From assembly GCA_021414005.1 (NCBI GenBank), contig JAIOPH010000034.1, positions 108,424 to 172,423 on the forward strand: a stretch of DNA of 64,000 nucleotides, read 5' to 3'. A program made the translations under genes and the position numbers. Shown one piece after another: positions 8,177 through 15,693 of the stretch (position 1 is the stretch's first letter; each line of letters opens with the position of its first letter). The stretch is from Chthoniobacter sp. (GTDB taxonomy: Bacteria > Verrucomicrobiota > Verrucomicrobiia > Chthoniobacterales > Chthoniobacteraceae). The notes beneath the pieces were generated by a model. The model saw only the letters and a list, made by a program, of their open reading frames with translations. It had not been told where the DNA came from and did no database searches.

Positions 8177-8815
8177 TCATTTTTCGGTGAAAAATTTCAC
8201 GTCCTTCGTGGCGTGGCCATCGGCGTAGAGGATGTTCACCTTGTTGTCGGTGTAGGGGTGAAAGCCCTCCTTGTCCGAGAGAATGGGGATGTGACTGAGA
8301 TCATCCACGAGCCCGAGGAAATTCAGGCTCGCGACCGCCTGTCCATTGAGCGTCACGTTCCAGACGTAGCTCGTGCCGGTCTTCGCCGCGAAGCCCTGCT
8401 TGTCCGCGGGACACGCAAAGACACCTTTCGCCGACACATATTTGTCGAGCGTGTTGTCGATCACCGGCACGTCATCCGCCCGACTCGCACGCGCGGTTTT
8501 GAGCGTGGGCATGGTGTTGTTGTTTTCCCCGAGATAAAGCGACAGCGCGATGCCGAGCTGACGGAGATTCGAGGTGCAAGCCGTCGCGCGCCCGCTCTCG
8601 ATCACGCGCCGATAGGCGGGATACGCGAGCGCCGCGAGCACCGCGATGATGACGAGGACGACGAGCAACTCGGCGAGGGTGAAAGCGGAATGACGAATGA
8701 CGGACGACGAATGTCGAAAAAATGACGGTGCCCGAAGCCGGAAGCACCCGCGCACGGGAATTTCGTCATTCGTCATTCCGACTTCTTTTGTCATTCCACA
8801 TTCGTCATTCGTCAT
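8177..8815 (-). CDS. Type IV pseudopilin-like protein with repeat-encoded leader
   Basis: A 212-residue prepilin-like protein. The cleavage and helix signature SA|FTLAELLVVLVIIAV is at residues 43-58, with Ala at -1 and Glu at +5, followed by AYPAYRRVIES and CTSNLRQLGIALSLY as in the PulG/H-X9-DG pseudopilins abundant in Verrucomicrobiota and Planctomycetota. The C-terminal NILYADGHATKD motif matches the ADGH tail of that family. The leader is unusual: it is 44 residues long and is encoded by the inverted repeat at 8687-8815 (MTNDECGMTKE, SSSVIRHS). The exact start is uncertain, since a second ATG lies 13 codons in. The upstream gene overlaps by 11 bases. A GspF/PilC homologue is encoded at 58556-59773, but no pilus operon is adjacent. 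Confidence 0.8.
   Translation of the reverse strand: MTNDECGMTKEVGMTNDEIPVRGCFRLRAPSFFRHSSSVIRHSAFTLAELLVVLVIIAVLAALAYPAYRRVIESGRATACTSNLRQLGIALSLYLGENNNTMPTLKTARASRADDVPVIDNTLDKYVSAKGVFACPADKQGFAAKTGTSYVWNVTLNGQAVASLNFLGLVDDLSHIPILSDKEGFHPYTDNKVNILYADGHATKDVKFFTEK
8687..8815. repeat. TTCGTCATTC-type inverted repeat, copy A
   Basis: The left arm (8687-8728) carries GGAATGACGAATGACGG and related words; the right arm (8761-8815) carries the reverse form as repeated ATTCGTCATTC units with TTCTTTTGTCATTCCACATT between them. The arms flank a variable centre of about 30 bases. Copies B (32009-32113), C (51923-52042) and D (53638-53731) share the right-arm order. This copy encodes the leader of the pseudopilin and the last residues of the upstream gene. 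Confidence 0.85.
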
Positions 8816-9392
8816 GCCGCCTTCTCCCTTCCCCCGCTGACTGCAAATTCTTCTGCAACTGCTCGATCAGCGGCGCGACATCCATTTTCACCTCCGCGCT
8901 GGCCTCGCTGTAAAACGATTTGAAGCCCTGATCCATGATCTTCCTGGCGTTGGCGTCAAACTTCGCGTCGTCGGGCGGGCGCTCGCCCTCATGCTTCTTC
9001 ATGTCGTCGAGAGCCTTCGTCACAAACTGCTGCCGCTTCTCGGGCGTCATCTTGTTTAGCGCGTCCATCATCTGCTTAAAACCGGTGGGCAGCGTGAGGT
9101 CGAGAAAGCGCGCCTGCTCCTCCGGAGTGAGGGCGCGGAAAAAGCCGTCGAGCCCTCTGCCCATGCGGACGCCGCGCCGGTCCTCATAGCTGAGCTGGTT
9201 CATTTGCCGGGCCAGTTTTTCGATGACCTTCGCCCGCTCGCCCGCCGACTTTCCCTCAATGGGATGCGCGGCGACATAGGTCGTCACGGTTTCCGGCGTG
9301 ACCTTGGCGCGGCGCGCAAAAAAGATCACGCTCCCGGCGATGAGCCAGATCACCGCGAGGGCGGCGGCGAGTTTGAGCCAGGGAAAGCGCAT
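8805..9392 (-). CDS. Membrane-anchored helical protein of unknown function
   Basis: A 195-residue protein with a single N-terminal transmembrane helix (residues 5-27, LKLAAALAVIWLIAGSVIFF) followed by a charged, alpha-helical periplasmic domain. The domain has recurring LTPEEQARFLDL and KMTPEKRQQFVTKALDD segments, similar in style to periplasmic helical domains seen in Verrucomicrobiota. The start MRFPWLKL is preferred over an ATG 17 codons upstream because it places the helix at the N-terminus. The last four residues (RHDE) and the stop codon are read from the inverted repeat at 8687-8815, so the C-terminus has been set by the repeat. Function unknown. Confidence 0.65.
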   Translation of the reverse strand: MRFPWLKLAAALAVIWLIAGSVIFFARRAKVTPETVTTYVAAHPIEGKSAGERAKVIEKLARQMNQLSYEDRRGVRMGRGLDGFFRALTPEEQARFLDLTLPTGFKQMMDALNKMTPEKRQQFVTKALDDMKKHEGERPPDDAKFDANARKIMDQGFKSFYSEASAEVKMDVAPLIEQLQKNLQSAGEGRRRHDE

Positions 9393-9566
9393 ACGAATAA
9401 AGTCCGCGTAGCGTCGCGCAGAAATCCGCGCTGCACACGACATTCGTTGCGGAGGTCTGCGCGCCGTCAGCGACTTTTACGGTCCCTTTACAATAATCCC
9501 GCGCGCGGCTCATACGGCCTTAACAGTCGCGCTGTTTGGTTGGAGAAATCCCAACCACCAACCCCG

Positions 9567-11351
9567 ATGAAAACTCTCGACCTTTCCTCCCGCATCCTGA
9601 CCTCCCTCGCGCTCGCGTGGACCGCCGCCGCCGCGCACGCCGAGCCGCTGCTCTCGTCGTGGTTTACGGAGATTTCGTCGAAATACGCGCGTATCTACAC
9701 GAGCGACGCGAACAAGCTGCAGGGCACCTCCGTGACGACCTGGACCAATGGCACGCAAGACCAGTCGCTGCCCGCGTATTGCGGCGTCCAGTCGGTCTCC
9801 TACTCCACGGACTGGGTGTATATCAAAACCAGCGGGCTCGCCGGGCACGTCATGGGTCCGTGGCAAAACGGATCGTTTCCGAATCTGCCAAAGAACCAAA
9901 ACGTGACCTACCGCTTTCCCCGCTCGCCGGGCGCGGTACCGACGACGAAGACGCTGACGGGCCTCGGCGCGATCGGGTATTTCGTGGACGGCGTGGCAAT
10001 GTTCGATTCGCGCGACGGCTTCGTCTGGACGGGCACGACCGAGGCGGGGAACGGTACTTACTATTGGAACCGCGACGCCTATGTGAATGAGGGAGCCACT
10101 TTCGACGAAGGCAAGGCACACCAGGAAAACAGCGGCACGCATCACTACCACGCCAATCCCATCGCGCTGCGCTACCTGCTGGGCGATCATGTGGACTTCA
10201 ATGCGGCGACCAAGGTTTACTCCGAAAGCACCGCGCCCGTGACCAAGCACTCGCCCATTCTCGGCTGGGTGCGCGACGGCTACCCAGTCTATGGCCCGTA
10301 CGGCTACGCCTCGGCGCTGGATGCCGGCAGCGCAGTCACACGGATGCGCTCCGGCTACGCCCTGCGCGACGGGAGCAGCGTGGCCAACATCGACGACGTG
10401 CGCGTGACCGGCCGGACGTTGCCCGCGTGGGCGCTCCGCATCTACGGCGCGCAGACCCAGACGGGGCCGACCAATTTCACGACTTATCCGCTCGGGCGCT
10501 ACATGGAGGACAAGGCCTTCCGCGGCGACATCGCCGGCCAGAGCATGGGCGCGGCGGGGACTTACGATCTCGACGAATACAACGGGCGTTATTGCGTGAC
10601 GCCGGAATTTCCCGGCGGCACCTATGCCTACTTCGTGGCCATCGACGCGGCGGGCGCGCCCACTTTTCCCTACAATATCGGTCGCGCCTACTACGGCAGC
10701 CCGACAGGTGCCGCCACCACGCTCGCCGGCACCGAGACGACCTATGTGAGCGCCGGGCCAAACACCTCCGAGCAGCCGCAAGTGACCGCAGTGGACAGCG
10801 CGAGCGGTAACGTGACGCTGGTCTGGAACAGCACCGAGGGCGGGACTTACAAAGTGGAAGCCGTGAGCGACCTGACCGGCACCTGGGCCACCCTGAACGC
10901 CGCGTATCCCGCCGCCGCCGGAGCGGTGGAGACCACGCTCGTGGAAAACGGAGCGGCTACAGCCGGCAGCAAACGCTTTTACCGTCTGAACCGTACCGCG
11001 CTTGCCACCTACGACGGCGGCGGGGGCACGGGCGGCGGCAGCACCGCGGTGGCCCCCGGCGGGAGCGCCGCGCGCGGGGCCACGGTGACGGTGACGATCA
11101 CAATTACAGCACCGCCCACCCTTCCACCATTTCAGAACAACCAAGGCCAGACCCTGCTTCCGTCATCTGTCGTTCTTGGCGGCTCGATCAGCGGCTCGAG
11201 TATTTCGCGTCCGGCACAAGCGACCGTTCTCGCCACCTTCGCCATTCCCGCCAACGCTACGCCGGGGCGGCAAAACATCATCATCACATTTCCGCCTCCG
11301 CCGAACGGTGGGACAGCGGCATCCTATTCCGTCACATTCACAATCAACTGA
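9567..11351 (+). CDS. Secreted YHYH-domain protein
   Basis: A 594-residue exported protein. Residues 1-26 are a signal peptide (MKTLDLSSRI... ending AHAEP). The YHYH domain (about 40-380) contains the diagnostic HHYHANPIALRYLLGD and GWVRDGYPVYGPYGY segments, plus EYNGRYCVTPEFPGGTYAYF, a layout known from secreted proteins of marine and soil bacteria with no assigned enzyme activity. A FNIII-like or 'fibronectin-spacer' stretch follows (about 395-470). Next are a Gly/Thr-rich linker (YDGGGGTGGG) and a final Ig-like beta domain (about 500-594) with a PFQNNQGQT segment. The His/Tyr clusters suggest metal binding, which is inference. The stop overlaps the convergent trpF stop by 8 bases, with no terminator between. 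Confidence 0.8.
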   Translation: MKTLDLSSRILTSLALAWTAAAAHAEPLLSSWFTEISSKYARIYTSDANKLQGTSVTTWTNGTQDQSLPAYCGVQSVSYSTDWVYIKTSGLAGHVMGPWQNGSFPNLPKNQNVTYRFPRSPGAVPTTKTLTGLGAIGYFVDGVAMFDSRDGFVWTGTTEAGNGTYYWNRDAYVNEGATFDEGKAHQENSGTHHYHANPIALRYLLGDHVDFNAATKVYSESTAPVTKHSPILGWVRDGYPVYGPYGYASALDAGSAVTRMRSGYALRDGSSVANIDDVRVTGRTLPAWALRIYGAQTQTGPTNFTTYPLGRYMEDKAFRGDIAGQSMGAAGTYDLDEYNGRYCVTPEFPGGTYAYFVAIDAAGAPTFPYNIGRAYYGSPTGAATTLAGTETTYVSAGPNTSEQPQVTAVDSASGNVTLVWNSTEGGTYKVEAVSDLTGTWATLNAAYPAAAGAVETTLVENGAATAGSKRFYRLNRTALATYDGGGGTGGGSTAVAPGGSAARGATVTVTITITAPPTLPPFQNNQGQTLLPSSVVLGGSISGSSISRPAQATVLATFAIPANATPGRQNIIITFPPPPNGGTAASYSVTFTIN

Positions 11352-12003
11352 CCCCGGACGAAGCGCCGCGCGCCTCGGCGAGGAAGCACGCCATACGCTC
11401 GGGACATTTCCGGCGCGGGTCGCCGGGAACTTCCACGCCGCTGGCCACATCCACGGCAAAGGGGCGCACGGCTTCCACGGCGGCGCGGACGTTTTCCGGC
11501 TGCAAGCCGCCCGCAAGGATGATGTGCAGCGAGGGATGCCGCCGCACGCACTCGGCGGCAAGCGGAAGGTCGATCAGCCGGCCGGTGCCGCCGTAGGCCG
11601 CTCCGGCGTGGGCATCGAGCAGCACATGCGGGGTGGAAAAGCGGTCGGCGCTGGCGACATCGGCCGCATTGCGCAGGCGGAGGGCTTTGATGAAAGGCCG
11701 GCCGAGACGCGCAAACTCGGCGCAGTAGGCGGCGTCCTCGTCGCCGTGGAATTGCACGACATCGAAATCCTGCCGCGAGGCCACCGCGCGGGCTTCGTCG
11801 AGCGGGAGATTCACGACCACGGCGACGCGCGTGACGAAAGGCGGGAGTGTGCGCAGCCAGGTGTTGTCGGCGGCGGGATCGAGGTAGCGTTTCGAACCGG
11901 GGAAAAGGTTGAAGCCGAGGGCGTCGGCCCCGAGGGCGATGGCGGCATCAGCATCGGCGCGGTGGGTGAGGCCGCAGATTTTCACCCGCACGCGCGGGCT
12001 CAC
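11344..12003 (-). CDS. trpF: Phosphoribosylanthranilate isomerase
   Basis: A 219-residue TIM-barrel enzyme of tryptophan synthesis, converting phosphoribosylanthranilate to the carboxyphenylamino-deoxyribulose phosphate. Characteristic segments: KICGLT with the catalytic Cys (about residues 8-13), VQFHGDE (about 84-90), LLDA...YGGTG with the catalytic Asp (about 128-141), ILAGGLQPENV and VDVASGVE for phosphate binding. The start is GTG and overlaps the upstream holin-like gene's stop in a GTGA junction, implying translational coupling. No other trp genes are in the window, so trpF is dispersed here. Length is normal. Confidence 0.95.
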   Translation of the reverse strand: MSPRVRVKICGLTHRADADAAIALGADALGFNLFPGSKRYLDPAADNTWLRTLPPFVTRVAVVVNLPLDEARAVASRQDFDVVQFHGDEDAAYCAEFARLGRPFIKALRLRNAADVASADRFSTPHVLLDAHAGAAYGGTGRLIDLPLAAECVRRHPSLHIILAGGLQPENVRAAVEAVRPFAVDVASGVEVPGDPRRKCPERMACFLAEARGASSGVS

Positions 12004-12407
12004 TCGATGACTTTCCCCTGCACCTGCTTGATCTGCCCGTGGTGGGTGAGGATCTGGTACTTACCCTGGCTGTCTTTGAAAAACGCGCTGAGCACCCAGT
12101 TGACGACGCTGACGATGAGGGCACCAAAGAAAGCACTCCAAAATCCGCCCGCGTGAAACCCGGGTACGATGCCCGCGGCAAGCTGCAGCATGAGGGCATT
12201 GATGACGAGGATGAAGAAGCCCAGCGTGACGACGATGAACGGCAGGCTGAGCAAAAGAAGCACTGGCCGGATGAACGCGTTGATTATGCCGAGCAGGAGC
12301 GCGGTGCAGATCAACGCCGTCAGGTTTTCCGCCTCCATCGGGGTCAGCTTCACGGCCACGGCCACCGCGATACTCGTGCAAAGCCAACGAATGAGGAATG
12401 GTTTCAT
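12000..12407 (-). CDS. Phage_holin_4_2 family (YvlD-like) membrane protein
   Basis: A 135-residue protein with four hydrophobic helices and the family-typical segments ALICTALLLGIINAFIRPVLLLLSLP (about 31-56) and NALMLQLAAGIVPGFHAGGFWSAFFGALIVSVVN (about 70-103). Despite the domain name these chromosomal proteins are not phage holins; the Bacillus relative YvlD belongs to envelope-stress regulons. No phage genes are nearby. It overlaps trpF by four bases. Its role in this organism is unknown. Confidence 0.85.
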   Translation of the reverse strand: MKPFLIRWLCTSIAVAVAVKLTPMEAENLTALICTALLLGIINAFIRPVLLLLSLPFIVVTLGFFILVINALMLQLAAGIVPGFHAGGFWSAFFGALIVSVVNWVLSAFFKDSQGKYQILTHHGQIKQVQGKVIE

Positions 12408-12518
12408 GCCTCGACGTTACGGCGGCGGCGGGCTGATTCCAAGCGGCTTCGCCGGGCGCGGAGAGTTTTTGCGCGCGTGGCTTGAATGTGCGCGCCGGCG
12501 GCTGCTAGCGTCCATCGC

Positions 12519-13583
12519 GTGCGCCCCATTTTTCTGTCGTTGCTCGGCCTTTGGATCCTCCAAGGAACAGGACTGCACGGGGAATTGAGCGAGGAGGAAA
12601 AGAAGCGGCAATTTCTGAAGGCGCGGGAGGAAATCCACACCATCCCCATGACACCCGCGCCCGACGCGGCACATCCCAAGCCCAAGCCGAAGCCCAAACC
12701 TGATCCGCGACCCGAGCCCGAGGCCACGCCCAAGCCCAAGCCAAAACCTGACTCCGAGTCCCCAGCGACTCCGAAGCCCAAGCCCAAGCCCGAGCCGGAA
12801 GTTGCGCCCAAGCCGAAGCCAAAACCCAAGCCCGACCCGGAGCCGGAAACGACGCCGAAACCCAAGCCCAAGCCTGAGCCCGAGCCAGTCACGCCGCGCC
12901 CGCAGCCTTTCAATCCGCCGCCCACGCCCGCGCCGCCGGTCACTCCCCCGCCCGTGACCCCGCCACCGAAGCCCGATCTAGAGCGCCCCATCACCATCGA
13001 AAAAAACGGCTTCGAGCAGGCGGGCGGCTTCCAACCCGCGCGTCAGCCCGGTTGGTTTGAGCGCTGGAAATACCTCACCAAGCCGGTGCTGAAACAGATC
13101 AACAATGCTCCCGTGCTCAGCCGCCGGTGGCGCTACATCGTGGTCCACAACAGCGGCACCCGGCAGGGCAACGCCAAGGCTTTCGAGTATTACCACCGCA
13201 ACGTCCGCGGGATGCCGAACGGCATGGCCTACCATTTCGTCATCGGCAATGGCAGCTCCTCCGGCGACGGCGAAATCGAGATCGGCAACCGCTGGCACCG
13301 GCAGATCCAAGGCGGCCACGTCCACAGCGACTACCTGAACAATATCGCCCTCGGCATCTGCCTCGTCGGTGATTTCAACCGCGACACGCCGACCAAGCGC
13401 CAGATCGAAGCCTGCGAAGAACTCATCCGTTTCCTCCGCCAGCGCGTGGGCAAGATCGACAGCAAATGGGCCATCGTGAAACCGCACCGCGAAATCAATC
13501 CGCCCCGCTGGCCCACCGACTGCCCCGGCGACAAATTTCCCTACCGCTGGATCCACGGCCGCTTCGACCAGCCGGGCACATGA
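12519..13583 (+). CDS. N-acetylmuramoyl-L-alanine amidase (PGRP type) with Lys-Pro spacer
   Basis: A predicted periplasmic peptidoglycan hydrolase of 354 residues. GTG is chosen as the start because it gives a signal sequence (RPIFLSLLGLWILQGTGLHG); an ATG 11 codons upstream lacks one. Residues about 45-160 are an extreme low-complexity spacer of Lys-Pro, Glu-Pro and Pro-Pro repeats, reminiscent of the TonB periplasm-spanning region. The C-terminal Amidase_2/PGRP domain (about 195-345) has likely zinc ligands in YIVVHNSGT, in GGHVHSDYLNNIALGICLVG and in the final HREINPPRWPTDCPGD segment, where PTDCPG matches the conserved amidase end motif. The spacer probably lets an inner-membrane-anchored enzyme reach across the periplasm (inference). 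Confidence 0.85.
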   Translation: MRPIFLSLLGLWILQGTGLHGELSEEEKKRQFLKAREEIHTIPMTPAPDAAHPKPKPKPKPDPRPEPEATPKPKPKPDSESPATPKPKPKPEPEVAPKPKPKPKPDPEPETTPKPKPKPEPEPVTPRPQPFNPPPTPAPPVTPPPVTPPPKPDLERPITIEKNGFEQAGGFQPARQPGWFERWKYLTKPVLKQINNAPVLSRRWRYIVVHNSGTRQGNAKAFEYYHRNVRGMPNGMAYHFVIGNGSSSGDGEIEIGNRWHRQIQGGHVHSDYLNNIALGICLVGDFNRDTPTKRQIEACEELIRFLRQRVGKIDSKWAIVKPHREINPPRWPTDCPGDKFPYRWIHGRFDQPGT

Positions 13584-13585
13584 GG

Positions 13586-13647
13586 GCATTTGGCATTAGC
13601 ATTTTGGAGACAGCGACCTGCGGCGACCCCAAGGTGCCCAATGCTCA
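13586..13647. repeat. CATT-word inverted repeat before the epimerase gene
   Basis: GGCATTTGGCATTAGCATT and ATTTTGG on the left face CCCAATGCTCAATGACCATT on the right, with a GC-rich centre. The words are imperfect reverse complements. The right arm runs into and contains the ATG used by the epimerase gene at 13648. Confidence 0.55.
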
Positions 13648-14583
13648 ATGACCATTGGCCTCACCGGTGCGACCGGGTTTATCGGTGGAAAAATCATTGA
13701 TCTCGCGCTGCGGCGCGGACACGAAATCGTCGCCTTTACGCGTGATCCGCGGCGTGCGATTCCGGGCTGCGAGATGCGCCCTTTCTCGCTGGAAAAAGCG
13801 CCGGACATCACGGGCTGTGAAGCGCTCATCCACCTCGCGGGCGAGTCGGTCGTCGGGGTGTGGACCGCAGCAAAAATGCGGCGCATCACCGAGAGTCGCG
13901 TGCTCGGCACGCGGCGCATCGTCGAGGCGATCCATGCCGCAACCGTGAAACCCGAGGTGTTGCTCTGCGGCTCCGCCATCGGCTTCTACGGTGACCGCGG
14001 CGACGAGGAACTGACCGAGACCGCACCCGCGGGCACCGGCTTTCTCGCCGAGACCACGCAGGCGTGGGAGCGGGAGGCGCTGAATATGGAATGCGCAAGC
14101 GGGAGTGCGGAAGTCGGCGCCACGACCGCGACAACTCCGAATTCCGCACGGCCGCGCGTCGTCCTCCTCCGCACCGCCATCGTCCTCGGCGCGCACGGCG
14201 GCGCGCTGCCGCTGATGGCGCGCCCTTTTCGCCTCGGCCTCGGTGGCCCGCTCGGCGACGGCCACCAATGGGTGTCGTGGATTCACCTCGACGACCTTGC
14301 GCAGCTCGCGCTCTTCGCCATCGAGAATCTCGACGTCCGCGGCCCGCTCAACGGCTCTGCGCCCTGGCCCGTGCGCAATGCCGACTTCACCCGCGCGCTC
14401 GCCCGCACGCTTCACAGGCCCGCCTTCCTGCGCGTCCCCGCGTTTGCGCTCCGCACCGCGCTCGGCGGTTTCGCGCACGAGTTGCTCGACAGCAAACGCG
14501 TGCTCCCCGCCGCCGCGCTCAATTACGGCTTTGGCTTCCGCTTTCCCGAACTCGCGCCCGCGCTCGCGAACCTCCTCGGCTGA
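13648..14583 (+). CDS. TIGR01777-family NAD-dependent epimerase (SDR39U1-like)
   Basis: A 311-residue short-chain dehydrogenase-like protein of the TIGR01777/SDR39U1 family (relatives of YfcH and SulA-operon proteins; substrate unknown). The N-terminal nucleotide motif is GLTGATGFIG (about 4-13); further family marks are LIHLAGESV (about 60-68), SRVLGTRRIVEAI, LLCGSAIGFYGDRGDE (about 111-126), the catalytic-region HQWVSWIHLDDLA (about 208-220) and LNGSAPWPVRN. Residues about 147-168 (NMECASGSAEVG...TTPNSARP) form an in-frame extra segment encoded by an inverted repeat at 14105-14149, absent from usual family members. The start codon lies inside another repeat (13586-13647). Likely intact despite the insertion. 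Confidence 0.88.
   Translation: MTIGLTGATGFIGGKIIDLALRRGHEIVAFTRDPRRAIPGCEMRPFSLEKAPDITGCEALIHLAGESVVGVWTAAKMRRITESRVLGTRRIVEAIHAATVKPEVLLCGSAIGFYGDRGDEELTETAPAGTGFLAETTQAWEREALNMECASGSAEVGATTATTPNSARPRVVLLRTAIVLGAHGGALPLMARPFRLGLGGPLGDGHQWVSWIHLDDLAQLALFAIENLDVRGPLNGSAPWPVRNADFTRALARTLHRPAFLRVPAFALRTALGGFAHELLDSKRVLPAAALNYGFGFRFPELAPALANLLG
14105..14149. repeat. Inverted repeat inserted in frame in the epimerase gene
   Basis: GTGCGGAAGTCGG (14105-14117) is matched by CTCCGAATTCCGCAC (14135-14149), 12 of 13 paired positions. It lies inside the epimerase reading frame and keeps it open, adding about 20 polar residues before the RVVLLRTAIVLG strand. Confidence 0.65.
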
Positions 14584-14803
14584 GCGGCCCCGCCCGTTTG
14601 ACACCGCCCGCCCCGCTCCCTAGCCTGCGCCAATGAGCATCGCCCAACGCCACGCTGATCTTTCGCCCGAGGATTTTCTGCGTGGCGAAGACGGCGCGCC
14701 GATATCTACGAAGGCTCCGGCCTAGCCGCTGTGTAGGCCGCCGCCACTAGCGGGCGTCCCCGCGCTTCCCCCAGCGGCCGCATTTCGACTCTCAATTATC
14801 CCC

Positions 14804-15691
14804 GTGAGTTCCCCGCAAAACACCATCGCCATCGTCTTCGACTACGACCAGACGCTCTCGCCCAACTACATGCAGGACGAGGTGATTTTCCCGACCTTCG
14901 GCATTGATCCGAAGAAGTTCTGGACGCGCTGCCATGAGCTGGTGAAAGCGCAGGGCTACGACAACGAACTCGCCTACATGAAGGCGCTGCTCGATTACCT
15001 CGACATCGACCGCCCCACCAATGCCCGCCTGCGCGAACTCGGTGCCGGGCTCCAGTTCTTCCCCGGCCTGCCCGAGATGTTCGACGAATTCCGCACCGGC
15101 CTGCTCACCGCCGAACACGAGGCGCATGGCATCCGCGTCGAGCACTACATCATCTCGAGCGGGCTGAAGGCGCTCATCGAAGGCTCGCGCATCGCGCCCC
15201 ATGTGCGCGCCATTTTTGGCTGCGAATTCGCCGAGGACCGCGACGGGCGCATCACCTTCCCGAAGCGCGTCATCTCCCACACGCAGAAGACGCAGTTCCT
15301 TTTCCGCATCAACAAGGGTCTGCTCGAATACACGCAGGACGTGAACGACCACATGCCCGCCGAACTGCGGCCCGTCCCTTTCGAGCACATGATCTACGTC
15401 GGTGACGGCCCCACCGATGTCCCCTGCTTCACCGTCGTCCGCCAGAACGGCGGCCACGCCATCGCCGTGTACAACCCCGCCGACCCCGCGCGCGCGAGTT
15501 TCAAGAAATGCTACCAGCTTTCCACCCACGCCGACCGCGTCCGCCACATCGCGCCCGCCGACTACCGCGCCGGCTCGCACCTCCGCTTCCTGCTCGAGCA
15601 GATGGTCGGTGAAGTCGCCACCCGCATCGTCGAGCGCCGTGCCCGCGACCTTGAAGCCGGCACCATCCGCGCACCGAAGCACGCGGATTAA
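14804..15691 (+). CDS. HAD-superfamily phosphatase
   Basis: A 295-residue hydrolase of the HAD superfamily with all four motifs: motif I FDYDQT (about 12-17, nucleophile Asp and general acid Asp separated by one residue), motif II YIISSG (about 114-119), a motif III Lys in the region around FPKRVISHTQKTQ (about 150-162), and motif IV YVGDGPTDVPCF (about 201-212). A helical cap lies between motifs I and II. The overall form resembles phosphoserine-phosphatase-like enzymes, but the substrate is not determinable. The start is a GTG. Two bases separate it from the zinc-ribbon gene, indicating an operon. The 220-base stretch before it holds no gene I can support. Confidence 0.85.
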   Translation: MSSPQNTIAIVFDYDQTLSPNYMQDEVIFPTFGIDPKKFWTRCHELVKAQGYDNELAYMKALLDYLDIDRPTNARLRELGAGLQFFPGLPEMFDEFRTGLLTAEHEAHGIRVEHYIISSGLKALIEGSRIAPHVRAIFGCEFAEDRDGRITFPKRVISHTQKTQFLFRINKGLLEYTQDVNDHMPAELRPVPFEHMIYVGDGPTDVPCFTVVRQNGGHAIAVYNPADPARASFKKCYQLSTHADRVRHIAPADYRAGSHLRFLLEQMVGEVATRIVERRARDLEAGTIRAPKHAD

Positions 15692-15693
15692 AC

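Noticed and set aside
12000..12407. The holin-family protein as a prophage sign
   Set aside because: The Phage_holin_4_2 domain is common in ordinary chromosomal proteins, and no phage structural, integrase or lysis genes are nearby.
12670..12990. The CCCAAGCCC-rich tract as a DNA satellite or CRISPR-like array
   Set aside because: The repetition follows the codons of a Lys-Pro protein spacer and has no uniform repeat-spacer unit. No CRISPR array or cas gene is seen anywhere in the window.
14633..14725. A 30-codon frame (MSIAQRHADLSPEDFLRGED...) between the epimerase and HAD genes
   Set aside because: The beginning looks protein-like, but it stops early, has no ribosome site, and no frame continuation matches a family I can name. 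Possibly a fragment, but not supportable.
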